From Epiperipatus broadwayi (taxonomy: Eukaryota; Onychophora; Udeonychophora; Euonychophora; Peripatidae), in contig JAQFVV010012423.1 of NCBI GenBank assembly GCA_028023455.1, forward strand, positions 124,001 through 188,000: a stretch of 64,000 nucleotides of DNA, read 5' to 3'. The notes beneath the pieces were generated by a model, which did no database searches, was not told where the DNA came from, and worked only from the letters and a program-made list of their open reading frames with translations. The position numbers were made by a program, and so were the translations under genes. Below, piece after piece: positions 21,421-34,060 of the stretch; within the stretch, counting starts at the first letter, position 1, and every line of letters begins with the position of its first letter.

Positions 21421-24400
21421 ATCTCACTTTTATCTTTAATTACAATTTATTTTTTGATGGATTACAGTTTACTTACTAAAATAATGTTCTGTTATTATTA
21501 CTAACTTTATTATGTTCTATATGTAATTCTGATTAGCTTATAAATCAAAAAACATGTAATTCATTTCTTTTTTTTAAAGTAACTTTTTTTTAGTATGCTA
21601 ATCATTAGAATTTCTTATGCAAGTTTATTCGTAAAAAAAATCTGACCGTCAAAATAAAATAGTTGAGTAGTTAGTATAACTTAATAAGTCTTAATTTGAA
21701 TTAATAATTATAAGTTTATGATTTATCAAATTTAAGTTGAACGTCATTTCTTTTCTAGCTGGTAAAAAATCTAATTCACTATCACTAATTGGAGAGCAAA
21801 AGTCTTTTGAAAACAATCAAAGTAACTGACTGTTCATTAATGATACATGTGGTAAAAAGAACATACACACACATGGTTGCTCTGGAGTTCATAAGAAGTT
21901 TGAATTCCAGAATCTATCCTGGGATCTTCTGATCCCAGCTGCTTTTTAATAGTAATTATAAAATATTAAATAAGATTTTTAAAAAATAATATAAAAATCG
22001 TAAGACTTAATAAATTTCTTATCTAATTTTTAAAACTTTGTGAGGGTGTGGAAAACCATAATCGCTGGTAATCCTTAAGTATATACAAATCATACAATTG
22101 AATATAATAGTATTTTAATTGATTAATTCTCTAAAAATTCAAATGGGCATCAGAGATGTTCTGATATACCTCCTCCACACCAAAAAGCATACAATTAAAT
22201 TGAGTTTTTTTGTAATTAAATCATTTTGTTTACAATCAAATTGCATTCATTATTATTTTTAATCAGTTTATCCAAAATAGCATTATTACAAATTTTCCAG
22301 TTTTTTATTTTTAGAGTAAGTATGATAAATTCTTATATTTTCAAAACTTTATATATATATATATGACTTCTGGGCTAATGTTGGTTGCAATAGGATTAAG
22401 TTAAAGTAAAAGACACTGATAAAAACAAAAACTTGAAATATATATATATGGCAGATGGTCTTTATATAGCACAGTTAGGGAAAGGGGAGACTAAAAATAA
22501 AATTTAAAAAGGATCATGAAAATTTTAAGTGATAGTTTAACCTCTTTATTGCTGATTATTTTATTGGCCAAGTGAGGTAAAAGCCTAACTTTTTAATTGG
22601 TCAATTCACAAAGTGAAGTGTCAAAACACAAATTCAATCAAAATATATTAATCTTTTAATATTATATTCACTTCAGTTTTGTTTGTAAAAAGTGTATTAA
22701 TATTTTGTCAGATTATGAAAGTGAATGAAAGTTTTTTCAAAAATGAATTTCTCTTTATAATTATAAAATTATTTGCGAGTGGAGATTGTAAAACGAATAT
22801 TTTTTGACCAATGAAAACATTTTATGACATCAGCGATTTTCTTTGACAATTTTAAGCTGGAAAAAAAGTAAATAATTTTGCTAAAGTCTTAATTATTTTT
22901 CTAAAATATTTTTATTTTTAGTTTATTTTATCAAAATAATTTATAATTTGTCAAAAAGTACGTTTAAAATGGTCTAAAACATTCGTTTATCATTTTCAAA
23001 ATAAAACAAAAAGAGATCGTAACTTTTCAGTTATTGACAATCATTTTCTTTGTTGAGGAAATGTAACAGACAATAAGATTCTAGAAGAGACCACCCATTT
23101 CTTTTGTTAAAACTACGATGACCATTTTATTGATTTTTTACTTGTAAAATAATTCAAGAAAGGGCAGCATCTTACAAAACTTTTTCAAAATTTTCAAATG
23201 ACGATAAAACTTTAACCATACCATTAAAAGTGATGGGATTTGGACAATCAGAAGCCAATGCCAAATCGACATGTTTTTAACCATGACTAGCAACCATTGC
23301 GTTAAGATTAAAGAAACAAAATTCCCATGGAATCTTCATGAAACCTTTTGATCTTAATATTTGAAATACTGTTTTTAGTTTTAAATGCTTTTATTTAAGA
23401 TTTCTGTTTATTTGGGTCAAATTTTGTAACTGATTTTTAATATATATCTATTGCACGAATTTTCTAATTTTGTACACATTAATTACAAGCAATATTCCAA
23501 GGTTATCCAGTCTTACAATGTAGATGGGTAACATTTCAAATCACATTCAAATCAATTTGATAACTTTTGAATCATGCACAATAGATAATGTAATATTTTT
23601 TTAAGCAAACATTTTATTTAATTTGAGGAAGAAATTTTATGCAGGTGTCACAACTAATTAAAATAGGTTAAAAAGGACAAGATGGATGAAATCTTAATTT
23701 CCCTTTGAATTGTTGACATTAAATTTGTTTTTGTTTTTAAACTACTGCATTAGTATAAGCAAAATCTTGTACCTAACTTTTAAAAGCTTTCATTTAATTT
23801 GAAAAATAAATTTTGAGGCCATTCTCAGTTGATTAAAATAGGAAAAAAAATGAAAGAAATTTTAATTAACTTTTAGATGGTTTATGCAAATCTTGCTTTT
23901 CAAACTGCTACCATCAAAATAAAAAACGATATAAGAAATATGTTTTTAAAAATGCTTCAATTTCGTTTGAAGACTAATGCACTAAAAAGCAAAAAAGTAT
24001 TTTTTCTGGGATCACAATTTCAGTTATAATCTAAAATTCTCAATAAAAGCATTACAGTCACAATTTAAATTGGGATGGGAAAAAAATTAGCATATTAGTC
24101 ATCAAATAAAGTATTTTTTAAAAAATATTGTTTAGTAAAAAATGTAATTATTAGCTAAATGCTCTTCTCTCTCACACACTCTTTTGCATTTTTTTGTTTT
24201 GCCACTCTTTTAAACTCCTAACACATGTATCAGCTGTCAGAAAATCTACTCTGAAAATACAAACTCTGATATCTTCATAAATATATTGAAATTTATTCAG
24301 CAATACTTTGTTTGACTACTTCTTTATCAGACATTTTTTTATTTAAATCTTAATAAGTCATGTTGCATCATGAAATCATAAAGATAACAAAATACCCCAA

Positions 24401-26250
24401 TAGAAGTATTTATATTTTAAGACATCTACATATAATAAAAAAATAAATTTTCAGAATTTTAAGTGCAAATCAATTACTCAATCCATGATATTACTAAATT
24501 AACTGTTTTGCTGAATTAATATAAGTCATAAAACAAATAAGTCCATGATAACTCTTTTCTTTCTAAAATATATTTTTTATGTTCCTAAAGTACAACAGAC
24601 TTTTATAAACATAAATATTAAATGCAGAAAAAATATTATTTTAAAGATCTCTACTGTCATTAAAAATTATTTTTATACTTGAACAATATCACTATAAATA
24701 GAGTAAAAATAGCAATTAGTTATCTTTTTTTTTTTACTTTGCTTTTTTGGGTAACATTTGTTTCAGATTCCTAATAATATTTATGTAATGCACAAAAAAG
24801 TTCATTTAAAAATTTAGTGATTAAAGTTTGTTTCTATTTATTTTGGGCTGATTTTTTTTAGGCAAAAAAATAAAAATCATGAATTATTAAAGCAATTGGA
24901 TTGTGTGCTTTTGTAGCTAAAAATAAACTGAGAAAGAGAAATGATAAATATATACATATTAATATAAAATAATTGTATATTAGTTGCTCAGAAAGTCACA
25001 TGACCTTTAAATATTCAAATGACAAGTATAGGATAGCAAATCCATTCCATTGACCAAATGTATTTTTTTAAGAAAATTATTTTCTTCATCCAAGAATTAA
25101 TCCTAGAACCATTACTTTAAAGCTCAATATAAAAAAAGTAATGGGCCTTCATATTAATTTGGCCTTTTAAATTATTACCATAATATTTTTTTTGTAATTT
25201 TACTTTAATCCATTAATTTAGACAAAACTAAAAAAAATATCAGCTAAATCTTAATTCATACCAAATTAATAATAAAGTTTAATTATTAAGAAAATTGCAA
25301 GCATTTTTTTGTAATTTTATTCTAACTAAAATTAAGGTCTCTTCATCAATTTCCATGAAAATTAGTGTTTGATTTATATTATTTAACTGATGAGAAATTT
25401 ATTGACTAATTTTTCTCAAACAAGGTCAAAAAAAAAAAAAAAGAAAGAAAAACAATTTGATTTCTATTTTTGTGATTAAATATTGTATTTCTATTATATA
25501 AAATACTATTTAACTTCAACAAATTTATTAGAAGTTTATTTAACATGAATTTAAATGAAAATGAATCCAGAAAAGTTTTTTTTGAAAACCTCATATTTCT
25601 CCTCATCTAAAACCTACCATTTTTTATCTATCTAGTAAAAAAATAATACTGAATATGGGAAGACTATTGATCTTCAACACAAAATAAATATCCCTTCATG
25701 GTAAGAATAAAGTTAATCATCTTAAAACTAAACATAGAACTCCATTTAATTTGCTTTCTATTGTATGTCTTTATGTTTTTATAGTTGTCTAAACTGATGA
25801 ATGGCAATCCCGGCTCTATGTATATTCAAATTCAGAGACATCTTAACATGAGGAATAAGGCATCTTCTGCACATAAGTTGTGACCTTATAGTGTACTGTT
25901 TATGTCAAGTAAACTTTTTATAGTCATCATCATCATAGCTTAACTTATTATTTATAGTGCTAAAATATCACATGATCTCCAAGAGCAATTAACTAACTTA
26001 TGTTTGTTTTTGTTTATTGTCTGTGTACCAGATTTTTTTAATGCAACCCATTTATTTTACACTTGCACATTAATATGCTACATGATGGCTCTTTCCAGAA
26101 CAAAATGGATCATTTTGTATCTAATTAAGAAAATAAACTGTGTTCTGTATACATAAATAAGTGCACAACAGTTATATCAAATTACAATCGTGTATTTGTT
26201 ATTGTAGAAAGTGTATCAGCTGTCATTTGATTAACTCTATCTTTATCCAT
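21421..26250. other. Long AT-rich region without recognised genes
   Basis: About 4.8 kb with none of the window's repeat families. Holds (TA)n tracts near 22350 and 22440, many A/T homopolymers, and a short TCATCATCATCATAGC stretch at 25924-25939 that could be the end of a minus-strand RTE element, although nothing LINE-like precedes it. The open frame 25406-25606 (minus) is Phe/Lys/Asn-rich low-complexity. No exon is convincing. Confidence 0.45.
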
Positions 26251-26254
26251 TTTC

Positions 26255-26720
26255 CATCTGCTGTGTCCGCAGCACTCTATTACTTGCTGGATTGCAAATA
26301 TAAATAACACAAATAATTACTAATTAATGAGGCAGCTTGGCAAGTAAATTTAAGTAACAAGAATTTATTTACAGAGTTATATGGAGATAATCAATCGTGT
26401 TTAATATATAACAATTATATACACATGCTATATAAATAACAATAAAGGCCCAAAGGCATACAAAATAATAATAAGATCAAAACGACCTGTTATACTGTTC
26501 CTAAGTTTACTTTTGAATGACTGGAGGTAAACTTCTCCGCAAGGCTAAGTGAAGGAGCGAGCTGACGGAGCACCCAAGGAAATGGCACATGTTTTTCAAG
26601 AACTTCACTTAGCAAGTATACTGTCTCAGTTCTATTCCAGATCTGTTTCACCCTCTCATTCTTAAGTGTAGACTCTCTTGATTGGCTATCCGCTGTACAT
26701 ATGGTCGTCATCTCTTGAGT
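26255..26720 (-). mobile_element. Possible solo LTR
   Basis: On the minus strand this stretch has LTR-like order: a moderately GC-rich 5' part (26490-26711, also an open frame of 73 codons without recognised domain), then an AATAAA poly(A) signal at 26364-26369 in the context CTGTAAATAAATTCTTG, then a T/A-rich tail ending near GTGCTGCGGACACAGCAGAT. The GTAAATAAATTCTT context resembles the one at 34000-34013. No matching second LTR, primer-binding site or polypurine tract could be fixed, so this is a hypothesis. The 73-codon frame could instead be an unrelated small gene, which I consider less likely. Confidence 0.35.
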
Positions 26721-27007
26721 TACTATATTTCATTCCTGATCAGATAATGCAATTACCTTAGAATTGTCTATTTTAAGCAATGTTTCTATTATCATTAAAT
26801 CTAATCAGGAACTAAACATTCAGGGTTGCAATGATTTTGTTTATCTTAATCCTTTGCTCGAATTCCTCTAACTTTCTTGATAAGTTAGTTTGTTTTTCCA
26901 TTAATTCAACTATTTTATTAGAATAATTGCTTTTATAAATTATTGTGAATGCCATTGGCATCCATGCACATACATTTAGTTTACTGTTATAATATCATTT
27001 ATAATAA
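26721..27007. other. Spacer before family B, nothing recognised
   Basis: Mixed AT-rich sequence with no shared repeat or coding motif. Confidence 0.4.
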
Positions 27008-27690
27008 CATCACATGATCACCATCTCTTATACTAGCACATACTTCTTTATAAACAAGACAAAACTCTCCATGTAGTAGTGCCACCCTGGATGAGTAGGC
27101 ATTAGATAGGGATTTTATGCACAAGTCTTCTGCCATCCATTGATTACTCTGGTTGGCACAGGGTGGCACTACTGTATGGAGAATTTTGCCTTGTTTATAA
27201 ACAATTATGTGCTAGTATAAGACATGGTGATCATGTGATGCTTAATGGTTTAACACCAATCTTGCCCAATAGGATAGTGGTGGCTATGGTTATTAAAGAG
27301 CCAAAGATACCAAAATGTCTGGGTGCTGAACTGAGTTCAGACTCATATGACTATATGAGCTATTGAGCTTAGATTGAAAATATTTTTTGTGTTTTCAATT
27401 TTATTCTCATAGTTTTATAGTTAAGTAGAGATAAAAGATGGTTGCTGGAGGGTTGCATTAGATCCTAAGATCTAGGTGCAGTGCTGTCAAATCCAAAGCT
27501 CCTCACTGACAAAGGCCACAAGCCAGAAACTAGTCTGGGGATATTGGATGAATAGGCATTAGATAGGGATTTTATGCACAAGCTTTCTGGAATCCATTGA
27601 TTACTTTGTTTGGCACAGGATGGCACTACTATATGGAGAGTTTTGCTTTGTTTATAATCATTTATAATACTTATTTTGTGTATATATAAA
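27008..27690 (+). repeat. Family B repeat with an inverted terminal segment
   Basis: 27008-27095 (CATCACATGATCACCAT, TATAAACAAGACAAAACTC, GTAGTGCCACCCTG) is the inverse of 27156-27240 and forms a hairpin of about 85-bp arms. From there a plus-strand family B unit runs: CCCAATAGGATAGTGGTGG, TGCTGAACTGAGTTCAGAC, GGTTGCTGGAGGGTTGCATT, GATCTAGGTGCAGTGCTG, CAGAAACTAGTCTGGGGATA, TAGGGATTTTATGCACAAGC and TGGCACAGGATGGCACTAC. The block GCATTAGATAGGGATTTTATGCACAAG occurs twice (27101 and 27551), about 450 bp apart, so the unit is again repeated head to tail. Open frames at 27163 and 27465 are translations of this repeat. Confidence 0.8.
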
Positions 27691-28661
27691 TATACACACA
27701 CATTTAGTAATCCGTTTAGTTTTACAATTATAATATTATGTAACTAATAATTCGTATTTTGTGTATACATAAATATACACACACTTTTAGCACCATCCAA
27801 CACTGAATGCTTTACTAGATTGACAATACAAATCCAAAACTCCTGACATCACAAGTCATTTCTTATATATGCTAATATCATATGAATGTTGCTCTATATA
27901 TGCATTAATGCATCTAATCATAATATAAAATCTATTGAAATTCAATTTTTAATATCAAAGTTGTCAAAATTAAATATATATATAATAAGCACCAGGTTAA
28001 CAAAAAAACTGAAAAAATGATCAGATTTTATTATAGCGCTGTATGTGAGAGAAAAAATGCACTGTGGAGTGTAAGGCAGTTCTAGAGCAACGAATTCGAG
28101 GGTTAAAGGTTTATGGATCGCAGTGCAGCCATCACTTACGGTGTTCAAATGTCATGTGACCTCCCAAGCGACAAAGTATTAATCATAGAATAAATAAAAA
28201 TTCCAATTTAAGCCAAAGTATTACTTATAATATTCTACTGGATTGAATTGAAAAATTAGTTAAAATATTTGAAAACTTATTTTAAAAATATATAACTATT
28301 TATTTATCTGACATCTTTTGTTATTTGATATTATCGTTATCTTTTTTTTTTTATAATTAGATTGAATTTTATCTCATGCTTAGTTTTTAAGATTTTGTTA
28401 CTTAATATCAAAAGTCAAATGTTAAGTGTTTGTTGTTGATCATTTAATGCAATTGAAAAAAAAAAAAGATGTTAATAAGATATGTTTCTCATAATCAATA
28501 AATCTAATGGTTCTTCACTGTTGCCTCAGGGAAAGATGCAGTTTTGCAGCTTCAGAAGTTGACAGTTTTTTTTTCTTTTTACTAAACTATGTTGGAATTT
28601 ATTTTTTGTTAATTTAAATATTTAAAACATATTTTTGCATACATTATTTTAATTTTAGAAA
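27691..28661. other. AT-rich sequence with a small GC-richer island
   Basis: A segment near 28035-28170 is less AT-rich (TCTAGAGCAACGAATTCGAG, CGCAGTGCAGCCATCACTTA) and overlaps a minus-strand open frame (27942-28148) without recognisable domain. It could be an exon or an unrelated repeat; I have no evidence for either. The remainder holds T and A runs only. Confidence 0.4.
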
Positions 28662-29210
28662 ATGTTGCAAGAGTTATCAGATGAAAACAAAATTAAAAAA
28701 AATAGAACTAAAAAGTTAAATACTAAAAGGACTGAAGGTTCACTGAGTTTTCGAGAAGAAAAAATAAATAAATAAATAGCTATGGATTTAGAAGTTAACC
28801 GTTATAAATAAACATTTTAATCAATTGTAAATGTGCTTAGGAAATATATTTAATTAAACTTTAAGTGTTTTAGATAGAAATAATATTTAAAGAAAATATG
28901 CCTACTATCTGGAAAGGGAAAGAAGTTGTTAATTTTTGTTTGCTTCTTATGAATCTGAGATTTGAACCTTAATAAAAGATTAAAACAGAAATTGCAGACC
29001 ATGCGGCAAATACAGAGAAGTATAGGTTGGGATTAACAAAGAGAAACTGAATGTGAAAAACATGAATGAGAGAATAAACTGATATCATTAAATAAATTAA
29101 GAAACTGGACTGCACATATTACTTGGGAAAAAATAACAGTAGATGAACAAATGAAATCTTTAACTGAATTCCAAGAGAATTTACAAGATCCAAAAAGTGA
29201 CCACATATTG
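28662..29210 (+). mobile_element. Decayed RTE LINE copy (RT C-terminal half)
   Basis: Pieces align in order with the LINE at 2725-3290: TGCAAGAGTTATCAGATGAA, then GAATCTGAGA(C/T)TTG.AC, ACAGAGAAGTATAGGTTGGG (compare ATGGAGAGATGCATGTTGGG), then GATGAACAA.TGAAATCTT.AACTG and CCAAGAGA..TTACAAGATCCA. Several deletions and an AT-rich insertion separate them. It lacks the TGATGATG tail. It cannot encode protein. Confidence 0.65.
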
Positions 29211-30131
29211 TAATGGTCAGATTTGTACCTTCACGAAACAAAATCCAGAGTTCTGGCAAATTATACCAAGGCTGATCTAGATGAGGGGTTGAGACTTCGA
29301 ATCATATCGCACTTCAGCTCCTCCACCAACACTCCATGACTTACTATCCTATAAATGACATATATGAGGCTACCCTCAGAGTTTCTTAATTTGTGTGCCG
29401 GTAATAGCAAAGGGTGGAGCAAGAGTCTCAGGGAATAAATTATTAAACTACTCATGATTTAACTAAACACACACATCTATGACTGACTAGACAATGCATA
29501 TATTAATAACTAGGGCTAAATCAGAGTAGATTTGGATGAATTACGAATAACACACTAAACATTTATAAGTTTTAAATATTTAATTATGAAATCATAAGAT
29601 AAAAATAATACAAATACACAAACTGTATCAGGATTTACACACACAGGTGTATCAATGATGAACAAGTTAGAGAACAGAATCTCATCTGATGCATTATAAT
29701 TTAAAATGGTTAATTACAAATTTAATAACCTACAGTCTAATCATTGCCTTGATTATGGTATGCCATCCCTACTAGGTTTGCTAATAATCAAGTCACATGA
29801 GAATGATAACTAATAGATATAACTAATCTATTACTATTACGTGCAGATTGCATTATATAAACTAGCTTGGAGGTTGAGATCAATGCTGAACAAATAATAT
29901 TATGGCGAATGAACTGACAATTTGTAGTGTAACTTCCAAGACTATGGTGCTACATAAAATAAATAAAAGATGCAGCCCAAATGTGCAGTTACTCATGAGA
30001 TTCAGTACCAAGTACTCAGTTCGCATGGACCATATGACTTGCTATCTTAAAATAAGTGAACATTTAATTTGGGTGATCAAAGCAGCTTATAAAACAATCT
30101 GGACTCTTGTGTTCCAGTTTTAAAATAAGAT
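29211..30131. other. Unassigned sequence, less AT-rich than its surroundings
   Basis: Two short open frames (29261-29455 minus, 29902-30123 plus) have no recognisable domain. A TATATAAA motif at 29853-29860 followed by TAGCTTGGAGG could be a promoter in principle, but nothing else supports it. No copy of the window's repeat families is seen. Confidence 0.4.
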
Positions 30132-30285
30132 AATGGGGTGGCTTTTAAAACCAAAACCCATTTTTAAAAGAGCTGTCTGAACTAAGAATAATGAGGTGGT
30201 CCTTAAAACCAAAGCCCATTTTTAAAAGAGAGTTATCTGAACTAAGAATAATGGGGTGGCTCTTAAAACCAAAGCCCATTTCAAT
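30132..30285. repeat. Minisatellite, 58-60 bp unit, about 2.6 copies
   Basis: Units begin AATGGGGTGGC or AATGAGGTGG at 30132, 30190 and 30250 and contain CTTAAAACCAAAGCCCATTT and GTCTGAACTAAGAAT. Unit lengths of 58 and 60 bp are not both multiples of three, so this is not a coding repeat even though a minus-strand open frame (30145-30348) happens to read GFGFK repeats through it. Confidence 0.85.
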
Positions 30286-31610
30286 AAGAATATATATAGC
30301 AAGGCATATACTGCATCTGTGTACTTTATAACGACACATTTGTAACACTTTCTAAAATATAAATATTAAAATTATTAAAGCGCTAAATCTATAGTTTTAT
30401 TTGTGAAACTACAATATGCCCATTCATAAATTAACATACTTAAATCATGCTAAAAAGAATTAATTAAAAGACATCTAGTTTACCCAGTAATCTGTATAGT
30501 TTATAATAATAAACTAAGGAGAAGTAAAGCATATTTGGGACTTATAATTAACTAATTATTTATAATATGCTTTAAAATATCATTCTCTCATGCTTAACTA
30601 AATAGACACTTAATATGCATACTGGAATTATACAATAAGCCAAAACATAGTAGCTTAACCAATATATATATATATATATATTGTGCCCTTTTGTATGGGT
30701 CACCATCTAATTTTTGTGCTAATCTATAAAAAATTTTAAATTTAAGATATATTTGAATATGTGATGTTAATTTTGCTTATGGTAATATTTCAAAAAGTTT
30801 AATTAAAGCAATCTATGAATATTTGATATGTGAAATTGTGCTGATATTGAGAGAGACATTTTAAATGATGATGATTATAATATATGGTTGGGAGAAAAAT
30901 GGCCATAATCAATACTGCATTAATATATTTAATAAGTAGGTATTTAAAACTAAAAGTGTTTAAAAGACAAGTTAAAATTAAATGCATATATTTATTGTTG
31001 ATAAGATAATGTTATAAAAGAATATAAATATTTTTAATTATTATAAATACTTAAATAGAAGATTAATATTTGACTTTAATAATATCGAATTATTATTTTA
31101 AAATCTATTATAATATCTTATTTATTTTAAAAATATTTATTTTAAAAAATGCAATTGTTAGTTTATTTTTAGACTATGATAAGCGTTTCTTGTATTGTAG
31201 AAAACAGATGTTAATTAGATATACACACACATGCGTGGAAGTTGTTTAGTAAAGTTGCAGAACTATTTTAAAAAATCATGTTATAAATTTATAAATAATA
31301 CGTGAGTTATCACGAGATAAAAATAAAGATATTCAATGTGAAATATTAGATTTGATTTTAAAATATTGTTTTAAAAATATGACGTATAAAAAATACTTAG
31401 TTTATTTAAAAATAATCTTATAAAAGTTAAAATTAAAATCAAGTAAATAAGAATATTTTAAAAAATATTTAGTGGATTTAAATAAACGATAAAGATTATT
31501 TTAAAATTTAATAATGTAATAAATATTAAATATTAAATAAGTCATTATTTATTTTTAATTTTGTGTTGTTGGTAAATATGTAAATAAGCCAGCAAAGTTG
31601 ATTGTTTAAT
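30286..31610. other. AT-rich sequence with a (TA)n microsatellite
   Basis: Pure (AT)n at 30662-30681. Otherwise A/T-rich with no feature recognised. Confidence 0.45.
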
Positions 31611-31613
31611 CTA

Positions 31614-31670
31614 CCAATCAAATGGGAAGTTTCTTCCGGTATAAAAGCTCAGTTCAATTGTTAGGAGAGG
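31614..31670 (+). promoter_or_regulatory. Candidate RNA polymerase II promoter (CCAAT plus TATA)
   Basis: CCAAT at 31614-31618 lies 22 bp before TATAAAAG at 31640-31647, in a locally GC-richer stretch (TTCTTCCGGTATAAAAGCTC). A start site would be expected around 31668-31675. No coding exon follows. The 2.3 kb downstream end in twin AATAAA signals, so the unit could be a long LTR, a non-coding transcript or coincidence. Confidence 0.35.
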
Positions 31671-33985
31671 ACTTCGTGATTGAATTTTCAAGTTAATTGT
31701 GCTATTAGAAAAATAGCTAAGTAATTTTATAGACGCTTTTAAAAATCATTTTTCAAAATTATAAGAGTGTCTTTGTAAATAAGTTATAGAAATTTTAAAT
31801 GATAAACCTGCAGTGTTAACTTAATTTTCCCTATCAATCGTCTCTATATTAAGCTCAATTTACATGCAAATGGTCATGGGAACATCATATATAGTGAAAA
31901 TATATCGGAAACTTTATACTAGAGATATGACAAACGCTGGATTAGTTCGGATAATTACGAGATGGAGAAAAGTAGTATTTTGGACAATATATAATTTTAA
32001 AAGCTAATTATTATTGACTATTAGAAAATAGATATTTTAAAGAATAAAATACTTCTTTATGAAGAAAGTATTTTTGCAAGCTATAAATTTGAATATATAT
32101 ATCTTAAGTAAAGATATTAGAAATGAAAGTAGCTTTGAATGCTTGCCTTGTTAAGTCTTTATGTTTAAAAGACTGAATGTTGATAATTTTAAAAGGCAAG
32201 TCAATTGAAATATAATTAGTTAAAAATCTTAATATAATAAAATTATTATATTGAAATAATTTAAACGCGGGTCGTTTATAGATAAAGAAGATTATTCTTA
32301 CCTGGATTATTTTTTTTTTTTTTGTTAAGAAATGCGCAAGAAATATGTGGACGTCCCAGTTAATTTAAAATAATTAAATGATAATTTTTCATAAATTATA
32401 AACTAATTCAAGAATAATAACTTTTAAATAATATTCTTTAAAGAACTGCATCCGGATCAGATAAACTATTTTAATTTTATTATATTTTTATAAAAGAACT
32501 AATTAACTTTTATTTTGTTTTAAAAGAACGTTTTTGTTTTCATAAACTTTTAAAAAAACACGTGTTGGACCGGAAACAGGAAATGGTGTTCTAGTGAATG
32601 TGTGCCTCAGATTAAAGAACTTTATGGTGAAAAGGAAACATCGCTGGAGTCACGTAATATGAACTCTGTTTTATTTATCTAATATAAAAATTAAATATTA
32701 TTAATTTATTAAAATAAGATAGGTACATATCTTTAAATAATAACTAAAAAATAATATAATGATTAATTGCATGAGTTTATTTTATAATTAATATAACACA
32801 GAATATTTTAAAGTATGATCGTGAGTATAAATGTGAATTATTTTATGAAGCTGTAATTCCGAAGAATATTGGAAGATGGACTGGACATTAATTCATTATC
32901 TATGGTAAAAATTGTATAATAATAATAATTTTGATGTATTTAATATGTTTTCTTTAGATCAACCAAATATTATGTTATTTTGAATGAATGTATGATTATT
33001 TTAAAAATACACACATTATATTGGCAGTGACAGTTTTATTTAAATATGCATAATTTGAATTTATGAAATAAATACGATGCAACATTACATAAGAAGCTTA
33101 GAAATAATTATATGATTCTTTCGTTAATAAATTTTGATATTTTATGTTATAGTATTAGAATTATATTTATTATTCATGGGTAATTATTTTTATTGCAAGT
33201 TAGGAATAGATTTAAAAGTCTATATTTTACTGTTGTTTTATTGGATAAATTACGTTAAGTTTTATGGAGAAGTTTATATTTAGGTTGAAAGTTTACCAAG
33301 TATAGATAATGAAGCATAAATAATTTGGAATTAGTATTTTATTTAGAGTTGAAAGTTGTTTTCCGGAAATTTTAAATAAGTTTAGAGGATGTTTTATAAA
33401 TAGAAATTTATTAAGAAGGAGTAGTATTACACATAAAGTAAAGTAATAATTTTACATAGAAAAGAATCATAGAATTTATCTAATATAATATTTTATGAAT
33501 TTGAAATTGATGAATAATTTAAATATTATTATTTTAACAGTACATATATGTAATGCATATTTGATAAAACATGTAACATGAATTGCAATAAGTGAAATAT
33601 AAAATTATAATCAATTATTTGTTATTACATTATAAGGATACATTAGTTTTATATTATGCTATTAGAATAATGCTAATAGTAGAGTGAACACATACTAGTA
33701 CATGATGAAATAAGTAACAGTAATACTTAAGTGATGTAGCAATTTAATTAGTAAAGTTTAATTGTTTACATATGCTACATAAATATTATTTACATAAATT
33801 TTTCTGTATAATAGTTGAAGTTCACTGATATTTATTTAAAATCTAAGTTTTGAAAACATACTTCAATGTTATTAGTACAGCATTTTAAAGAATGTATAAT
33901 TACTTATTAGGAGTATGAGCTAATAACAGTGTAAACATATTGTATTATTATTTTCTTATTTTATTTTCTTTTGTTTTCCTAATTT
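31671..33985. other. Very AT-rich stretch downstream of the candidate promoter
   Basis: About 2.3 kb with no repeat family, no open frame of 60 codons or more and no known motif. It might be the body of an LTR or of a non-coding transcript between the promoter-like site and the poly(A)-like site. Nothing in the sequence demonstrates transcription. Confidence 0.35.
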
Positions 33986-33989
33986 GAAC

Positions 33990-34060
33990 TGTAAATATTG
34001 TAAATAAATTCTTAATCAAAGTTAATGTAAATAAATTTGTTTAATTTGTTTTAAAAGTGT
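33990..34060 (+). terminator. Candidate polyadenylation region, twin AATAAA
   Basis: AATAAA hexamers at 34003-34008 and 34030-34035, followed by a T/GT-rich element (TTTGTTTAATTTGTTTT, then GTGTGTCG). TGTAAATATTGTAAATAAAT here is shared exactly with 48703-48722, which also has T-rich DNA and a GT(C)...TTCATT string downstream. Such a shared signature at two unlinked sites suggests the R/U5 end of related LTRs more than a gene-specific poly(A) site. Confidence 0.45.

Noticed and set aside
25922-25940. Minus-strand RTE LINE tail (ATCATCATCATAGC)
   Set aside because: No LINE-like sequence lies on the expected side; the short trinucleotide run alone is not enough.
30145-30348. Repeat protein reading GFGFK units on the minus strand
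   Set aside because: The underlying DNA is a minisatellite whose unit lengths (58 and 60 bp) change frame, so there is no coding periodicity.
31640-34060. Firm call of a complete LTR with primer-binding site
   Set aside because: I could not find a second long terminal repeat, a TGG-starting primer-binding site or a polypurine tract at the expected places.
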